Below the pieces are notes generated by a model. The model was not told the DNA's origin and searched no databases. It saw only the letters and a program-made list of their open reading frames with translations. Below, in pieces: positions 35,612 to 43,568 of a DNA stretch of 64,000 nucleotides. The DNA is from Clostridia bacterium (lineage in GTDB: Bacteria > Bacillota > Clostridia > Oscillospirales > Acutalibacteraceae): assembly GCA_017409265.1 (NCBI GenBank), contig JAFQSY010000037.1, positions 31,230-95,229 on the forward strand, in the 5' to 3' direction. A program made the position numbers and the translations under genes. Every line of letters begins with the position of its first letter. Within the stretch, counting starts at the first letter, position 1.

Positions 35612-36394
35612 ATGACTAACGCAGAAAACAACAAAAACAGACTGAATTTTCTTGACGAAGCAAGGGGACTTGCGGTTTTATGCATGATATTTTATCATGC
35701 ATTCTATATCTGCGGCTATTTTTTTGAATGGGACGAAGCAGCAAAGCTTTTCGATTTCTTTATGCCCGTTCAGCCTTTTTTTGCGGGAATATTCATCTTT
35801 ATCTGCGGGATTTCATGCACACTTTCAGAGAGCAACCTGAAAAGGGGACTCATACTTCTCGGGGTTGCTGCAGGATTTACGCTCGTGACGGCGTTGCTTC
35901 TGCCTGCGCTTGGATTTGTCGGAACCGAAATTTATTTCGGTATTCTTCATCTGCTTGCGGTTTCGGTTTTGATATATGCACTGTTTGAAAAGAAGCTTGA
36001 AAGCTTTTCGCCCTTTACGGGGATTTTGCTGTGCGCCGTGCTTTACGCATTCACAAGCGGAATCGGTGAGGGCGAGCTTGGGTACGGAAGCCTTATAAAA
36101 TTCACTCTTCCCGAAAGCCTTTATGAGCATGATTTTTTAATGCCGATTGGTATTTATTCGCCGTCTTTTTATTCGGCGGATTACTTCCCGATATTCCCCC
36201 ATATTTTCATTTTTCTTTCAGGTGCATTTGCAGGCAGATATTATCTGTATAAAGGCTATCCCGAATGGTGTTATCAGAAGAGGATTCCTTTTTTTAGTTT
36301 TCTCGGAAAAAAATCGCTTATTATTTATGTTGTCCATATGCCGGTTATTTTTGCCGTTGCATATGCAATTAAGTTTATAATAAATATGTTTTAG
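35612..36394 (+). CDS. DUF1624 / acyltransferase-like integral membrane protein
   Basis: 260 residues with about seven transmembrane segments. The N-terminal RLNFLDEARGLAVLCMIFYHAF matches DUF1624, relatives of heparan-alpha-glucosaminide N-acetyltransferase, and the His in the first helix fits the acyl-transfer family. The last part holds FFSFLGKKSLIIYVVHMPV, also typical. Probable role in acylating a surface polymer, but the substrate is unknown. It is 15 bases upstream of the Mrp gene. Confidence 0.8.
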   Translation: MTNAENNKNRLNFLDEARGLAVLCMIFYHAFYICGYFFEWDEAAKLFDFFMPVQPFFAGIFIFICGISCTLSESNLKRGLILLGVAAGFTLVTALLLPALGFVGTEIYFGILHLLAVSVLIYALFEKKLESFSPFTGILLCAVLYAFTSGIGEGELGYGSLIKFTLPESLYEHDFLMPIGIYSPSFYSADYFPIFPHIFIFLSGAFAGRYYLYKGYPEWCYQKRIPFFSFLGKKSLIIYVVHMPVIFAVAYAIKFIINMF

Positions 36395-36409
36395 ATAGGA
36401 GATAAAAAC

Positions 36410-37240
36410 ATGAGTGAAGCATGCAGCGGCAATTGCGCAAGCTGTGCAAGCAATTGCGATTCAAGAAAAGAAGCGCAGGATATGAGAATACCCTGCGGAC
36501 CCTTCAGCAGCGTTAAAAAAGTTATCGGCGTTGTAAGCGGTAAAGGCGGTGTCGGCAAATCGCTTGTCACCTCAATGCTTGCAAGTGCAATGCAGGCGAG
36601 AGGCAATGCCTGCGCCGTTCTCGATGCGGATATAACAGGACCTTCAATTCCCAAGTCCTTCGGTATCAAAGAAAGAGCAAAGGCAGATGAGAGCGGACTT
36701 CTCCCTGAAGAGAGCAAAACAGGAATCAAGATTATGTCAATCAACCTTCTTCTCGAGAATGAAGAGTCACCCGTAGTCTGGAGAGGACCCGTTATTTCGG
36801 GTGTTATTCAGCAGTTCTGGAAAGACGTTGCCTGGGGCGATGTTGACTATATGTTTGTTGATATGCCTCCCGGAACAGGCGATGTTTCGCTGACTGTTTT
36901 CCAGAACCTTCCCGTTGACGGCATCGTTATTGTAACCACTCCGCAGGACCTTGTTACAATGATTGTTAAAAAGGCATTCAACATGGCAAAGCTTATGAAT
37001 ATTCCCGTTCTCGGTCTTGTTGAAAATATGAGCTATGTTGTTTGCCCTGACTGCGGCAAGGAATTTAAGATTTTCGGCGAAAGCAAGATTGATGAAATTG
37101 CAGCAGAGCTTGGCGTTCCTGTTCTTGCAAAGCTTCCCATCGACCCCAAAACCGCATCGCTTGTCGATAAGGGAGCAATCGAGCTTGCAGACGATAAATA
37201 TATCGCATCTGCTGTTGACTTTATTTCAAAAATGGACTAA
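36410..37240 (+). CDS. Mrp/ApbC-family iron-sulphur cluster carrier ATPase
   Basis: 276-residue P-loop protein of the Mrp/NBP35 family that carries Fe-S clusters. The N-terminus has a cysteine-rich stretch (CSGNCASCASNC) that may bind a cluster as in NBP35. The deviant Walker A is VVSGKGGVGKSLVTSMLA near residue 43, Walker B region VDMPPGTGDVSLT near residue 148, and the C-terminal cluster-binding CPDCGKEF near residue 213. Twenty-seven bases of spacer then serS. Confidence 0.92.
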   Translation: MSEACSGNCASCASNCDSRKEAQDMRIPCGPFSSVKKVIGVVSGKGGVGKSLVTSMLASAMQARGNACAVLDADITGPSIPKSFGIKERAKADESGLLPEESKTGIKIMSINLLLENEESPVVWRGPVISGVIQQFWKDVAWGDVDYMFVDMPPGTGDVSLTVFQNLPVDGIVIVTTPQDLVTMIVKKAFNMAKLMNIPVLGLVENMSYVVCPDCGKEFKIFGESKIDEIAAELGVPVLAKLPIDPKTASLVDKGAIELADDKYIASAVDFISKMD

Positions 37241-37276
37241 AATTACGGATATAAAAACTTTCAGGAGTTGAAAACA

Positions 37277-38563
37277 ATGCTTGATATCAAATTCTTAAGA
37301 GAGAATCCAGATATAGTTAAGGAAAATATCAGAAAGAAGTTTCAGGACAGCAAGCTTGCGCTTGTTGACGAAGTAATAGAGCTTGACGCAAAGTCAAGAG
37401 CAGTCAAGACCGAGGCTGACAGCCTCAGAGCAAACCGCAACAAGGTTTCAAAGGAAATCGGTATGCTCATGGCGCAGGGCAAAAAAGAAGAGGCTATGGC
37501 TGCAAAATCAAAGGTAACCGAATTTTCCGAAAGACTTGCCGAGTGCGAAAAGCTTGAAGCAGAGTATTCCGAAAAGGTTACCAAGATTATGATGATTATT
37601 CCCAATATTATCGACCCGAGTGTCCCCATCGGCAAGGATGACAGCGAAAATGTTGAGGTCACAAAATACGGTGAGCCTGTTGTGCCTGATTTTGAGATTC
37701 CCTATCATTCCGATATTATGGAGCGTTTCAACGGCATCGACCTTGATGCTGCGAGAAACGTTGCAGGTAATGGTTTCTACTATCTCATGGGTGATATTGC
37801 ACGACTTCATTCCGCAGTCATTTCTTACGCAAGGGATTTCATGATTGACAGAGGATTTACCTACTGTGTTCCTCCCTTTATGATTCGCAGTAACGTTGTA
37901 ACAGGCGTTATGAGCTTTGCTGAAATGGACGCAATGATGTATAAGATTGAGGGCGAGGACCTTTATCTTATCGGCACAAGCGAACACTCAATGATAGGTA
38001 AATATATTGACACTATCGTTAATGAAGATACTCTTCCCCATACTCTCACAAGCTATTCACCCTGCTTCCGTAAGGAAAAGGGCGCACACGGCATTGAGGA
38101 GAGAGGCGTTTACAGAATTCATCAGTTCGAAAAGCAGGAAATGATTGTTGTATGTAAGCCCGAAGACAGCATGATGTGGTTTGACAAGCTCTGGCAGAAT
38201 ACCGTTGACCTCTTCCGCTCGCTTGATATTCCCGTCAGAACTCTTGAGTGCTGTTCGGGCGACCTTGCAGACCTTAAGGTCAAGTCATTTGACGTTGAGG
38301 CATGGTCACCCAGACAGAAGAAGTATTTTGAGGTTGGCTCATGCTCAAATCTCGGCGATGCACAGGCACGCAGACTCAAAATCAGAGTTAACGGCAAGGA
38401 TGGCAAATATTTTGCTCATACACTTAATAACACCGTTGTTGCTCCTCCCAGAATGCTTATTGCATTTCTTGAGAATAACCTCAATGCAGACGGAAGCGTT
38501 AATGTTCCCGTTGCTCTTCGTCCCTACATGGGAGGCAAGGAAAAGCTTGTTCCCGTAAAATAA
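37277..38563 (+). CDS. serS: Seryl-tRNA synthetase
   Basis: 428 residues from the ATG at 37277, with AGGAG at 37263-37267; an in-frame TTG three codons earlier is not preferred. The N-terminal coiled-coil arm (about 28-105) contacts tRNA. Class II motifs follow: motif 2 CFRKEKGAHGIEERGVYR near residue 257 and motif 3 LNNTVVAPPRMLIAFLEN near residue 380. There is only a 36-base gap to mrp, so no T-box leader is present. Confidence 0.96.
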   Translation: MLDIKFLRENPDIVKENIRKKFQDSKLALVDEVIELDAKSRAVKTEADSLRANRNKVSKEIGMLMAQGKKEEAMAAKSKVTEFSERLAECEKLEAEYSEKVTKIMMIIPNIIDPSVPIGKDDSENVEVTKYGEPVVPDFEIPYHSDIMERFNGIDLDAARNVAGNGFYYLMGDIARLHSAVISYARDFMIDRGFTYCVPPFMIRSNVVTGVMSFAEMDAMMYKIEGEDLYLIGTSEHSMIGKYIDTIVNEDTLPHTLTSYSPCFRKEKGAHGIEERGVYRIHQFEKQEMIVVCKPEDSMMWFDKLWQNTVDLFRSLDIPVRTLECCSGDLADLKVKSFDVEAWSPRQKKYFEVGSCSNLGDAQARRLKIRVNGKDGKYFAHTLNNTVVAPPRMLIAFLENNLNADGSVNVPVALRPYMGGKEKLVPVK

Positions 38564-38569
38564 AAAATT

Positions 38570-38607
38570 AATCCGTATTCCTTCAGTCGAAGGAATACGG
38601 ATTTTTC
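38570..38607. terminator. Bidirectional terminator between serS and mazF
   Basis: 15-bp perfect stem (38570-38584 with 38589-38603), AGTC loop, T run on the plus strand and TTAATTTTTTA on the minus strand. Confidence 0.9.
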
Positions 38608-38960
38608 TATTCCGCAATGCCGATACCGAGGCTTACGGAAAGGGCTCTGTCAACCCTTATCATATCTGTTTCGTCAAGAATGCCCATTTTTTCGCGCAGT
38701 CTTTTTTTGTCGAGGGTACGTACCTGTTCAAGAAGAACAATCGAATCCTTGGCAAGTCCGCAGCCGTCAGCGTTGACTCTTATATGTGTGGGCAGACTTG
38801 TTTTGAATCTTTGGCTTGTTATTGCTGCTGCAATAACCGTCGGGCTGAATTTGTTGCCGACGTCGTTCTGAACAATAAGAACGGGTCTTGTGCCGCCCTG
38901 CTCCGAGCCGATAACAGGGCTGAGGTCAGCGTAATAAATTTCTCCCCGTTTAACGTTCAT
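38607..38960 (-). CDS. MazF/PemK-type endoribonuclease toxin without adjacent antitoxin
   Basis: 117 residues from the ATG at 38960 with GGGAG upstream; this matches EndoA/NdoA length. Key parts are [21 protein letters not shown] with the RGEI start, [25 protein letters not shown], and [15 protein letters not shown], the conserved core of mRNA-cleaving MazF toxins. No MazE-like antitoxin precedes it: the 295-base gap to 39256 contains no supported short gene. In many Clostridia EndoA is preceded by a small antitoxin gene, so this copy appears solitary. Confidence 0.9.
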   Translation of the reverse strand: MNVKRGEIYYADLSPVIGSEQGGTRPVLIVQNDVGNKFSPTVIAAAITSQRFKTSLPTHIRVNADGCGLAKDSIVLLEQVRTLDKKRLREKMGILDETDMIRVDRALSVSLGIGIAE

Positions 38961-39131
38961 AAAATAATCACTCCCGAATGATGCTGATTTAACTGACACA
39001 GTTATTTTTGACATATAGCAGGCGAATTAAACATTACTTTGAAATCGGGGAGCAAAAAATTTCAAAATTGCCTGTCCTTTCAGTTTCAGTATATTCAGTT
39101 GATTTATATTTTGTTAAAGTTATTTTGATTC

Positions 39132-39161
39132 TTGATTATCAATTATGTAATAATATATAAT
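39132..39161 (+). promoter_or_regulatory. Candidate promoter of the ECF sigma gene
   Basis: TTGATT (39132-39137), 18-base spacer, TATAAT (39156-39161), leaving a leader of about 90 bases. An autoregulatory ECF-type promoter is not recognisable by eye. Confidence 0.4.
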
Positions 39162-39255
39162 GTTTTTATAAATAATTTATTCTTTTTGCAACCGAATTGG
39201 ATTAAATGCGAGCATATTGGTGAAGGGCTCTTTCATAAGCAGGGAGGTGTTGCAG

Positions 39256-39813
39256 ATGGACGACAGACAAATTGTGAATTTATATTGGAGGCGAAGTGAA
39301 AAAGCCATCGAAGAAACAGCGCTGGCTTACGGCAGTTACTGTTATTCCATAGCGTATAATGTTCTTAATAACGGAGCAGATGCTGAAGAATGTGTTAATG
39401 ATACATACCTTGATGCGTGGAACAGTATTCCGCCTCACCGTCCGTCTGTGCTTTCGACATTTCTCGGTAAAATTACAAGACGCATTTCCATTGATAAATG
39501 GAGAAAAAGCAATGCGGAGAAGCGGGGCGGAGGACAGGCTGCAGTTGTTTTGGATGAGCTCGAGGAATGCATACCCGATAAAAGCGATGTTGAACAGACG
39601 GTTGAAACACAGCTTCTTACCGATGTTATCAATTCTTTTGTCAAGGAATTGCCGAATAGGGAACAGCGTGTGTTCATCTGCCGTTATTGGTACATGGATT
39701 CGGTTGAAGCAATTGCAGCCCGATTCGGATTTTCGGAAAGCAAGGTCAAATCAATGCTTTACAGAACCCGTCAAAAGCTTCGTGAACGATTAATAAAGGA
39801 GGGCCTGAAATGA
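39256..39813 (+). CDS. ECF-type RNA polymerase sigma factor
   Basis: 185 residues from the ATG at 39256 (GGGAGG upstream); the frame is open further upstream without a good site. Region 2 is about residues 8-75 (AYGSYCYSIAYNVLNNGADAEECV, then DTYLDAWNSIPP), and region 4 about 125-180 (LPNREQRVFICRYWYMDSVEAI, then RFGFSESKVKSMLYRTRQKL). Its last codons overlap the start of a membrane protein that probably acts as anti-sigma factor. Target promoters are unknown. Confidence 0.93.
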   Translation: MDDRQIVNLYWRRSEKAIEETALAYGSYCYSIAYNVLNNGADAEECVNDTYLDAWNSIPPHRPSVLSTFLGKITRRISIDKWRKSNAEKRGGGQAAVVLDELEECIPDKSDVEQTVETQLLTDVINSFVKELPNREQRVFICRYWYMDSVEAIAARFGFSESKVKSMLYRTRQKLRERLIKEGLK

Positions 39814-41177
39814 AACCTGATGATATTCTGGATGCATTCGGAAATGTTGATGATGAATACATAAAAAAAGCAAGGCAGAAGTCCGACTACGGAACAAAAA
39901 CATGGAAAACCGTAATTTCAATTGCTGCCTGCTTATGCATTGTTCTGGCAAGTGTTTTGTTTTTGCGCAGTTACGTAAAGCCTGAAACCGGTACGGAAAC
40001 AACATTTGCAGGCATATCGGCAGTTAACAGCGAAAGCTCTGCTTCAGTAACAGAGAATAATGTATATTCGGAAATTCTTACAGAGAAAGTAACCGCTGAA
40101 AATCCGGCAGGTGTAACGGAAAAGGAAAGTGCTTTATATCAGACTCAAAGTCAGTTTTTCTGCTTGACCGCTGATACACGCGAACGCAAAGAAATCAATT
40201 ATATGGTTGAAAATTCTGCACGTGTCTGGCCGTGGAATTGCCGCGAAATTTTTGACAAATTTCAGGGGCTTGAATTTAACGGTACGGATTACAGAACAAG
40301 AGCCGCATATTACGGAACTGACATTCCGAAGGATATGATCGGCAAAAAGCTCGGCTCCACAACCTCCCGCGGATATGATATATACGAAGAAAAGAGTCAC
40401 TCAATCCAATGTGATATCTATGAAATAAGAGGAGTTGATTCGCAGAGATTTATAGCTGTCAGATATCAGGGCTATGACGGGTATTATCCGTTTATCCGCT
40501 CTGATTTTTCGCCCCCCGAAACGCTTGGAGATTTAATTGATTCTTTGAATCTTACCGAAACATTCCCGTTTTCATCCTTTTATTACGGGCAGGGCGGAAA
40601 GGATGCTCATTACCTGATCAGCGGAGCTGCCAATGATGTATTATGGTCATTTTTTCTGAAATACGCAGGTGCAAAAACAGAAGATTACGATTCAGTTGCA
40701 GCCGGGGAAAAAACTGTATCGTTTCCGATTAATTCCGTTCAGCTTGGTGCAGTAAATCTTTCATGGACATTATATGATAACGGCTATCTGAAAACAAATA
40801 TCGAAAACTACGGCTATGCTTATTATATCGGAACCGATGCTGTTAAAGAAATTACCGAATATGCGCTTAATCATAAAGCAGGAACAACCGGAAACAACAA
40901 GCAGATTATTATCGGCAGGGTGACGGAAATCGGTGAGGATTATATAAAAATTGATGATACCATGATGATGAAAAATCCGAGCGACGGAATGGAGATTACC
41001 GTCAAAGCAAATAATATGCGTATAAAACGCTATATCATAAGCGGATTCCTTAAGGTCGGTCAGACAGTTGCGGTTACGCATGAGGGTCTGCTGATGGGTG
41101 ACCCGACGCTTATCGTTACAGCAACAAACCTTGAAGAAATAACAATAAGCGGAATTGATTATTACATTGCAGAATAA
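39810..41177 (+). CDS. Membrane-anchored protein, presumed anti-sigma/sensor partner
   Basis: 455 residues: a short cytoplasmic N-terminus (about 1-30), one transmembrane helix (about 31-52) and a large outside region. The cytoplasmic part is very short for an anti-sigma domain. The outside part contains a Ser/Thr/Glu-rich linker (about 55-105), a central unassigned domain (about 115-345) and a C-terminal beta-rich segment resembling an OB-type or YobA/DUF3221-like fold (IIGRVTEIGEDYIKIDD, FLKVGQTVAVTHEGLL). Four-base overlap with the sigma gene supports an anti-sigma role; that is inference from position. Confidence 0.65.
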   Translation: MKPDDILDAFGNVDDEYIKKARQKSDYGTKTWKTVISIAACLCIVLASVLFLRSYVKPETGTETTFAGISAVNSESSASVTENNVYSEILTEKVTAENPAGVTEKESALYQTQSQFFCLTADTRERKEINYMVENSARVWPWNCREIFDKFQGLEFNGTDYRTRAAYYGTDIPKDMIGKKLGSTTSRGYDIYEEKSHSIQCDIYEIRGVDSQRFIAVRYQGYDGYYPFIRSDFSPPETLGDLIDSLNLTETFPFSSFYYGQGGKDAHYLISGAANDVLWSFFLKYAGAKTEDYDSVAAGEKTVSFPINSVQLGAVNLSWTLYDNGYLKTNIENYGYAYYIGTDAVKEITEYALNHKAGTTGNNKQIIIGRVTEIGEDYIKIDDTMMMKNPSDGMEITVKANNMRIKRYIISGFLKVGQTVAVTHEGLLMGDPTLIVTATNLEEITISGIDYYIAE

Positions 41178-41179
41178 CA

Positions 41180-41222
41180 AAACAGTCAGTATCCTGCGAA
41201 AAGGGTACTGACTGTTTCGACT
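41180..41222. terminator. Bidirectional terminator
   Basis: 15-bp stem with one wobble (41180-41194 with 41203-41217) around an eight-base loop, between convergent genes; the minus-strand side ends in TTTTG. Confidence 0.8.
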
Positions 41223-41697
41223 ATTCAATTATAATTTTCCACGCCTCAATGAGCCTTTCAATGCTCCATGCCGCATTTGCAGGGCTTGTTGACGGCAGGC
41301 AAACCGCTTTTATTCCCGTTTTGGGATAAGTGTATTTATTATAATATTTTTCGGCTGTTTTTCCGTTTACAAGAATTCGGTCAACCCTGCTGTTTTCAAG
41401 AATGATGCTCAAGTCGTTGGCGGTAACATTATTGATTGTACTGTCTGCGCTGCCTTCAATTTCGCATGATGCGATAACATCCCACAGAGCAAGTCTGTTT
41501 TCAAGAATCAGTTTTTTCTTTTCTTCGATATTTTTAGGTTTATCATAACCGAGAACTTCTGCAATAACCGCCCAGAATCTGTTCTGAGGGTGACCGTAAA
41601 AGAATGCAGCTTCTCTCGATTTAACCGACGGAAACGAGCCAAGAATGAGTGTTTTTGAATCCTCACCGAAAAGAGGCGGAATGGGATGCACTATCAT
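41221..41697 (-). CDS. DNA-deoxyinosine glycosylase (UDG superfamily, family 6)
   Basis: 158-residue base-excision repair enzyme. The first motif GSFPSVKSREAAFFYGHPQNRFW (in two parts: GSFPSVKSREA and FYGHPQNRFW) near residue 20 matches hypoxanthine-DNA glycosylases of UDG family 6; the closing motif LPSTSPANAAWS lies near residue 134. It would remove deaminated adenine from DNA. One base separates its start from the stop of the upstream riboflavin transporter gene, so it is probably in the same riboswitch-controlled transcript. Confidence 0.88.
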   Translation of the reverse strand: MIVHPIPPLFGEDSKTLILGSFPSVKSREAAFFYGHPQNRFWAVIAEVLGYDKPKNIEEKKKLILENRLALWDVIASCEIEGSADSTINNVTANDLSIILENSRVDRILVNGKTAEKYYNKYTYPKTGIKAVCLPSTSPANAAWSIERLIEAWKIIIE

Positions 41698-41698
41698 C

Positions 41699-42262
41699 TT
41701 ATTTACCCTTTACATACTTTTTGAGAATCCCTGCAATCGGAGTGAAAACCGCAAAAGTTATTGCAGAGTTTATACCTGCCTTGAGAAGATTAAACGGAAT
41801 AATCGCAGGGATCAGCATTCCGACCACCGTCTGTGTGCCTGCACCCATAAAAATACCCGTGAAAACAAGATTGAGCGGAATCATAACAGCCGTCATTGCA
41901 AGTGAGCCGATAACAAGACCTATAATAAGGCTTAAAGTTGTCTTTTTACGCTTGTAAATCAATGAAGAAGTGAGAACAAGAACAGAGGATGCAATGAAAT
42001 GCATCATAAATCCTATCCATCCGCTTGAAGCGCTGACCGTGAGCGCCTGAATAAGACAGACGGCAAACAAGGTTACGATTCCCGAAACAGGTCCGAGCAT
42101 CATTGCACCTATAAGAACGGGTACGTCGGCTGCGTCATATTCAAGAAATGGCGCTGCAGGAATCAGCGGAAAATGAATTACATACACAAGAACAATTGAT
42201 AGTGCTGTGAGCATTGCCATAATTGCCGTTTTAACAATTTTTTCTGATACTGAATTTTTCAT
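41699..42262 (-). CDS. ribU: ECF transporter S component, riboflavin type (RibU)
   Basis: 187-residue membrane protein with about six transmembrane helices, from the ATG at 42262 (AGGAGC upstream); the longer frame runs back into the riboswitch terminator. Segments AMLTALSIVLVYVIHFPLIP, FLEYDAADVPVLIGAMMLGP and the final GTQTVVGMLIPAIIPFNLLK match RibU substrate-binding proteins. The FMN riboswitch directly upstream confirms riboflavin/FMN as substrate. The shared energising module genes (EcfA, EcfT) are not in the window. Confidence 0.92.
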   Translation of the reverse strand: MKNSVSEKIVKTAIMAMLTALSIVLVYVIHFPLIPAAPFLEYDAADVPVLIGAMMLGPVSGIVTLFAVCLIQALTVSASSGWIGFMMHFIASSVLVLTSSLIYKRKKTTLSLIIGLVIGSLAMTAVMIPLNLVFTGIFMGAGTQTVVGMLIPAIIPFNLLKAGINSAITFAVFTPIAGILKKYVKGK

Positions 42263-42295
42263 GTTTTTTGCTCCTTTTTTGCTCGGAGAGCGATA

Positions 42296-42324
42296 AAAAA
42301 CAAAAACCCTGCAAAAATGCAGGG
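42296..42324 (-). terminator. Riboswitch-controlled terminator
   Basis: 7-bp stem (42307-42313 with 42318-42324), AAAA-type loop and a T run on the minus strand, between the FMN aptamer and ribU. FMN binding should favour this hairpin and stop transcription. Confidence 0.8.
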
Positions 42325-42344
42325 CGAAATGCTTCTTTAATCGC

Positions 42345-42455
42345 ATTCTCTGTCATCCGGACTTTACCGTCGGTTACGGAATTTCACCGTATCGGCTGCA
42401 AACGCAGTTAGCGGACTGTCACCGCCGGTGGGGAATCTCACCCCGCCCCGAGAAT
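42345..42455 (-). promoter_or_regulatory. FMN riboswitch (RFN element)
   Basis: On the minus strand the conserved core is readable: P1 arm ATTCTC (42450-42455) pairing with GAGAAT (42345-42350), the GGGGCGGGGTGAGATTCCCC segment, ACCGGCGGT, GACAGTCCGC, CCGATACGGTGAAATTCCG, and AAGTCCGGATG. These are the hallmark conserved blocks of the RFN aptamer. It precedes ribU and controls riboflavin uptake. The 318-base gap between ribU and yhaM is filled by this element and two divergent promoters. Confidence 0.96.
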
Positions 42456-42468
42456 TATTGTTATTTTT

Positions 42469-42496
42469 ATTATAATCCGTACAGACGATTTGTCAA
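42469..42496 (-). promoter_or_regulatory. Promoter of the riboswitch-ribU unit
   Basis: Minus-strand TTGACA (42491-42496), 16-base spacer, TATAAT (42469-42474), a few bases before the aptamer. Confidence 0.75.
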
Positions 42497-42519
42497 TACA
42501 TAACAGATTAATTTTTAGT

Positions 42520-42548
42520 TTGTAATTTTGATTTATATATGATATAGT
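42520..42548 (+). promoter_or_regulatory. Candidate promoter of yhaM
   Basis: TTGTAA (42520-42525), 17-base spacer, TATAGT (42543-42548), about 30 bases before the start. Confidence 0.55.
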
Positions 42549-42579
42549 ATAATATATATGACCGAAAGAGGGTTTTACT

Positions 42580-43557
42580 ATGAATTTCACACCGATTGGA
42601 GGGGCAGGAGCTCATGAGGGCTTTTGTCTGATAAAATCAGTTGAAAAAAAGCAGACAGCAAAGGGTGTTCCTTATCTTGACCTTGTGCTTGCTGATAACA
42701 GCGGCGAAATAAGCGCAAAGCTATGGGATTATAAGGAAACGCCGTCAAATAAATTTCAAAGCTTTGATTTCGTAAAGGTCAGAGGCACTTATGTTCCTTT
42801 TAACGATACAATTCAGTTCAGGGTTGAGCGAATCCGCGCTGTTTTGCCCGAGGATGACGTTGCAATAGAGGATTATGTTCCCTCAGCATGTCTGACAGGC
42901 GAAACAATGCTTGCAGAGGTTGAAAAAATCGTTGATTCCTTTACCGATGAGGAGCTTAAAAGGCTTGTTTTTGCGGTGATTGAAGAATACAGAGAAAGGC
43001 TCATTTACTGGCCGGCGGCAAAGAATCTTCATCATGCTGTCAGAAGCGGACTTCTGATGCATACTCTTTCAATCCTGCGTCTTGCCAAAAGCGTATGCAC
43101 AATCTATAAGTTTGTAAATTATGATCTGCTCTGTACGGGAGCGATTCTCCACGATATAGCAAAAATTGAGGAACTTCAGGCATCCGAAACAGGAATTGCA
43201 AGTGAATATACAGTCAGAGGCAATCTTCTCGGTCACCTTGTTATGGGAGCAATAAATATCGACAGAATCGGAAATTCGCTCGGTATCAACCAAGAAAAGC
43301 TTACTCTTATTGAGCATATGCTTATTTCGCATCACGGTACTCCCGAATTTGGCGCTGCAAAGCTGCCGATGTTTATTGAAGCAGAATTGCTTTCTCAGCT
43401 TGACCTCATGGATGCAAGACTTTACGAAATGCACTCGGCGGTGGATGCAGTTGAAGAGGGTACATTCACACCCCGTCAGTGGGCTCTTGAAAACAGAAAT
43501 CTTTATAACCACGGTAAAGCTCCCGAAGGCGGAGTGGAATTGATTGAAAACAACTAA
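42580..43557 (+). CDS. yhaM: YhaM-family 3'-5' exoribonuclease (OB-fold plus HD domain)
   Basis: 325 residues. The N-terminal OB-fold (about 15-95) has VPYLDLVLADNSGEISAKLWD; the HD phosphohydrolase domain (about 145-300) has HHAVRSGLLMHTLSI, GAILHDIAKIEEL with the HD pair, and LISHHGTPEFGA. This domain order and length match B. subtilis YhaM, a manganese-dependent RNA/DNA 3'-exonuclease. It starts a plus-strand run with prmA 11 bases behind. Confidence 0.92.
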   Translation: MNFTPIGGAGAHEGFCLIKSVEKKQTAKGVPYLDLVLADNSGEISAKLWDYKETPSNKFQSFDFVKVRGTYVPFNDTIQFRVERIRAVLPEDDVAIEDYVPSACLTGETMLAEVEKIVDSFTDEELKRLVFAVIEEYRERLIYWPAAKNLHHAVRSGLLMHTLSILRLAKSVCTIYKFVNYDLLCTGAILHDIAKIEELQASETGIASEYTVRGNLLGHLVMGAINIDRIGNSLGINQEKLTLIEHMLISHHGTPEFGAAKLPMFIEAELLSQLDLMDARLYEMHSAVDAVEEGTFTPRQWALENRNLYNHGKAPEGGVELIENN

Positions 43558-43568
43558 CGGAGGATAAA

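Noticed and set aside
38961-39014. Longer MazF start at 39014
   Set aside because: The MazF family begins at the RGEI motif; the extra 18 residues have no ribosome-binding site and are not family-like.
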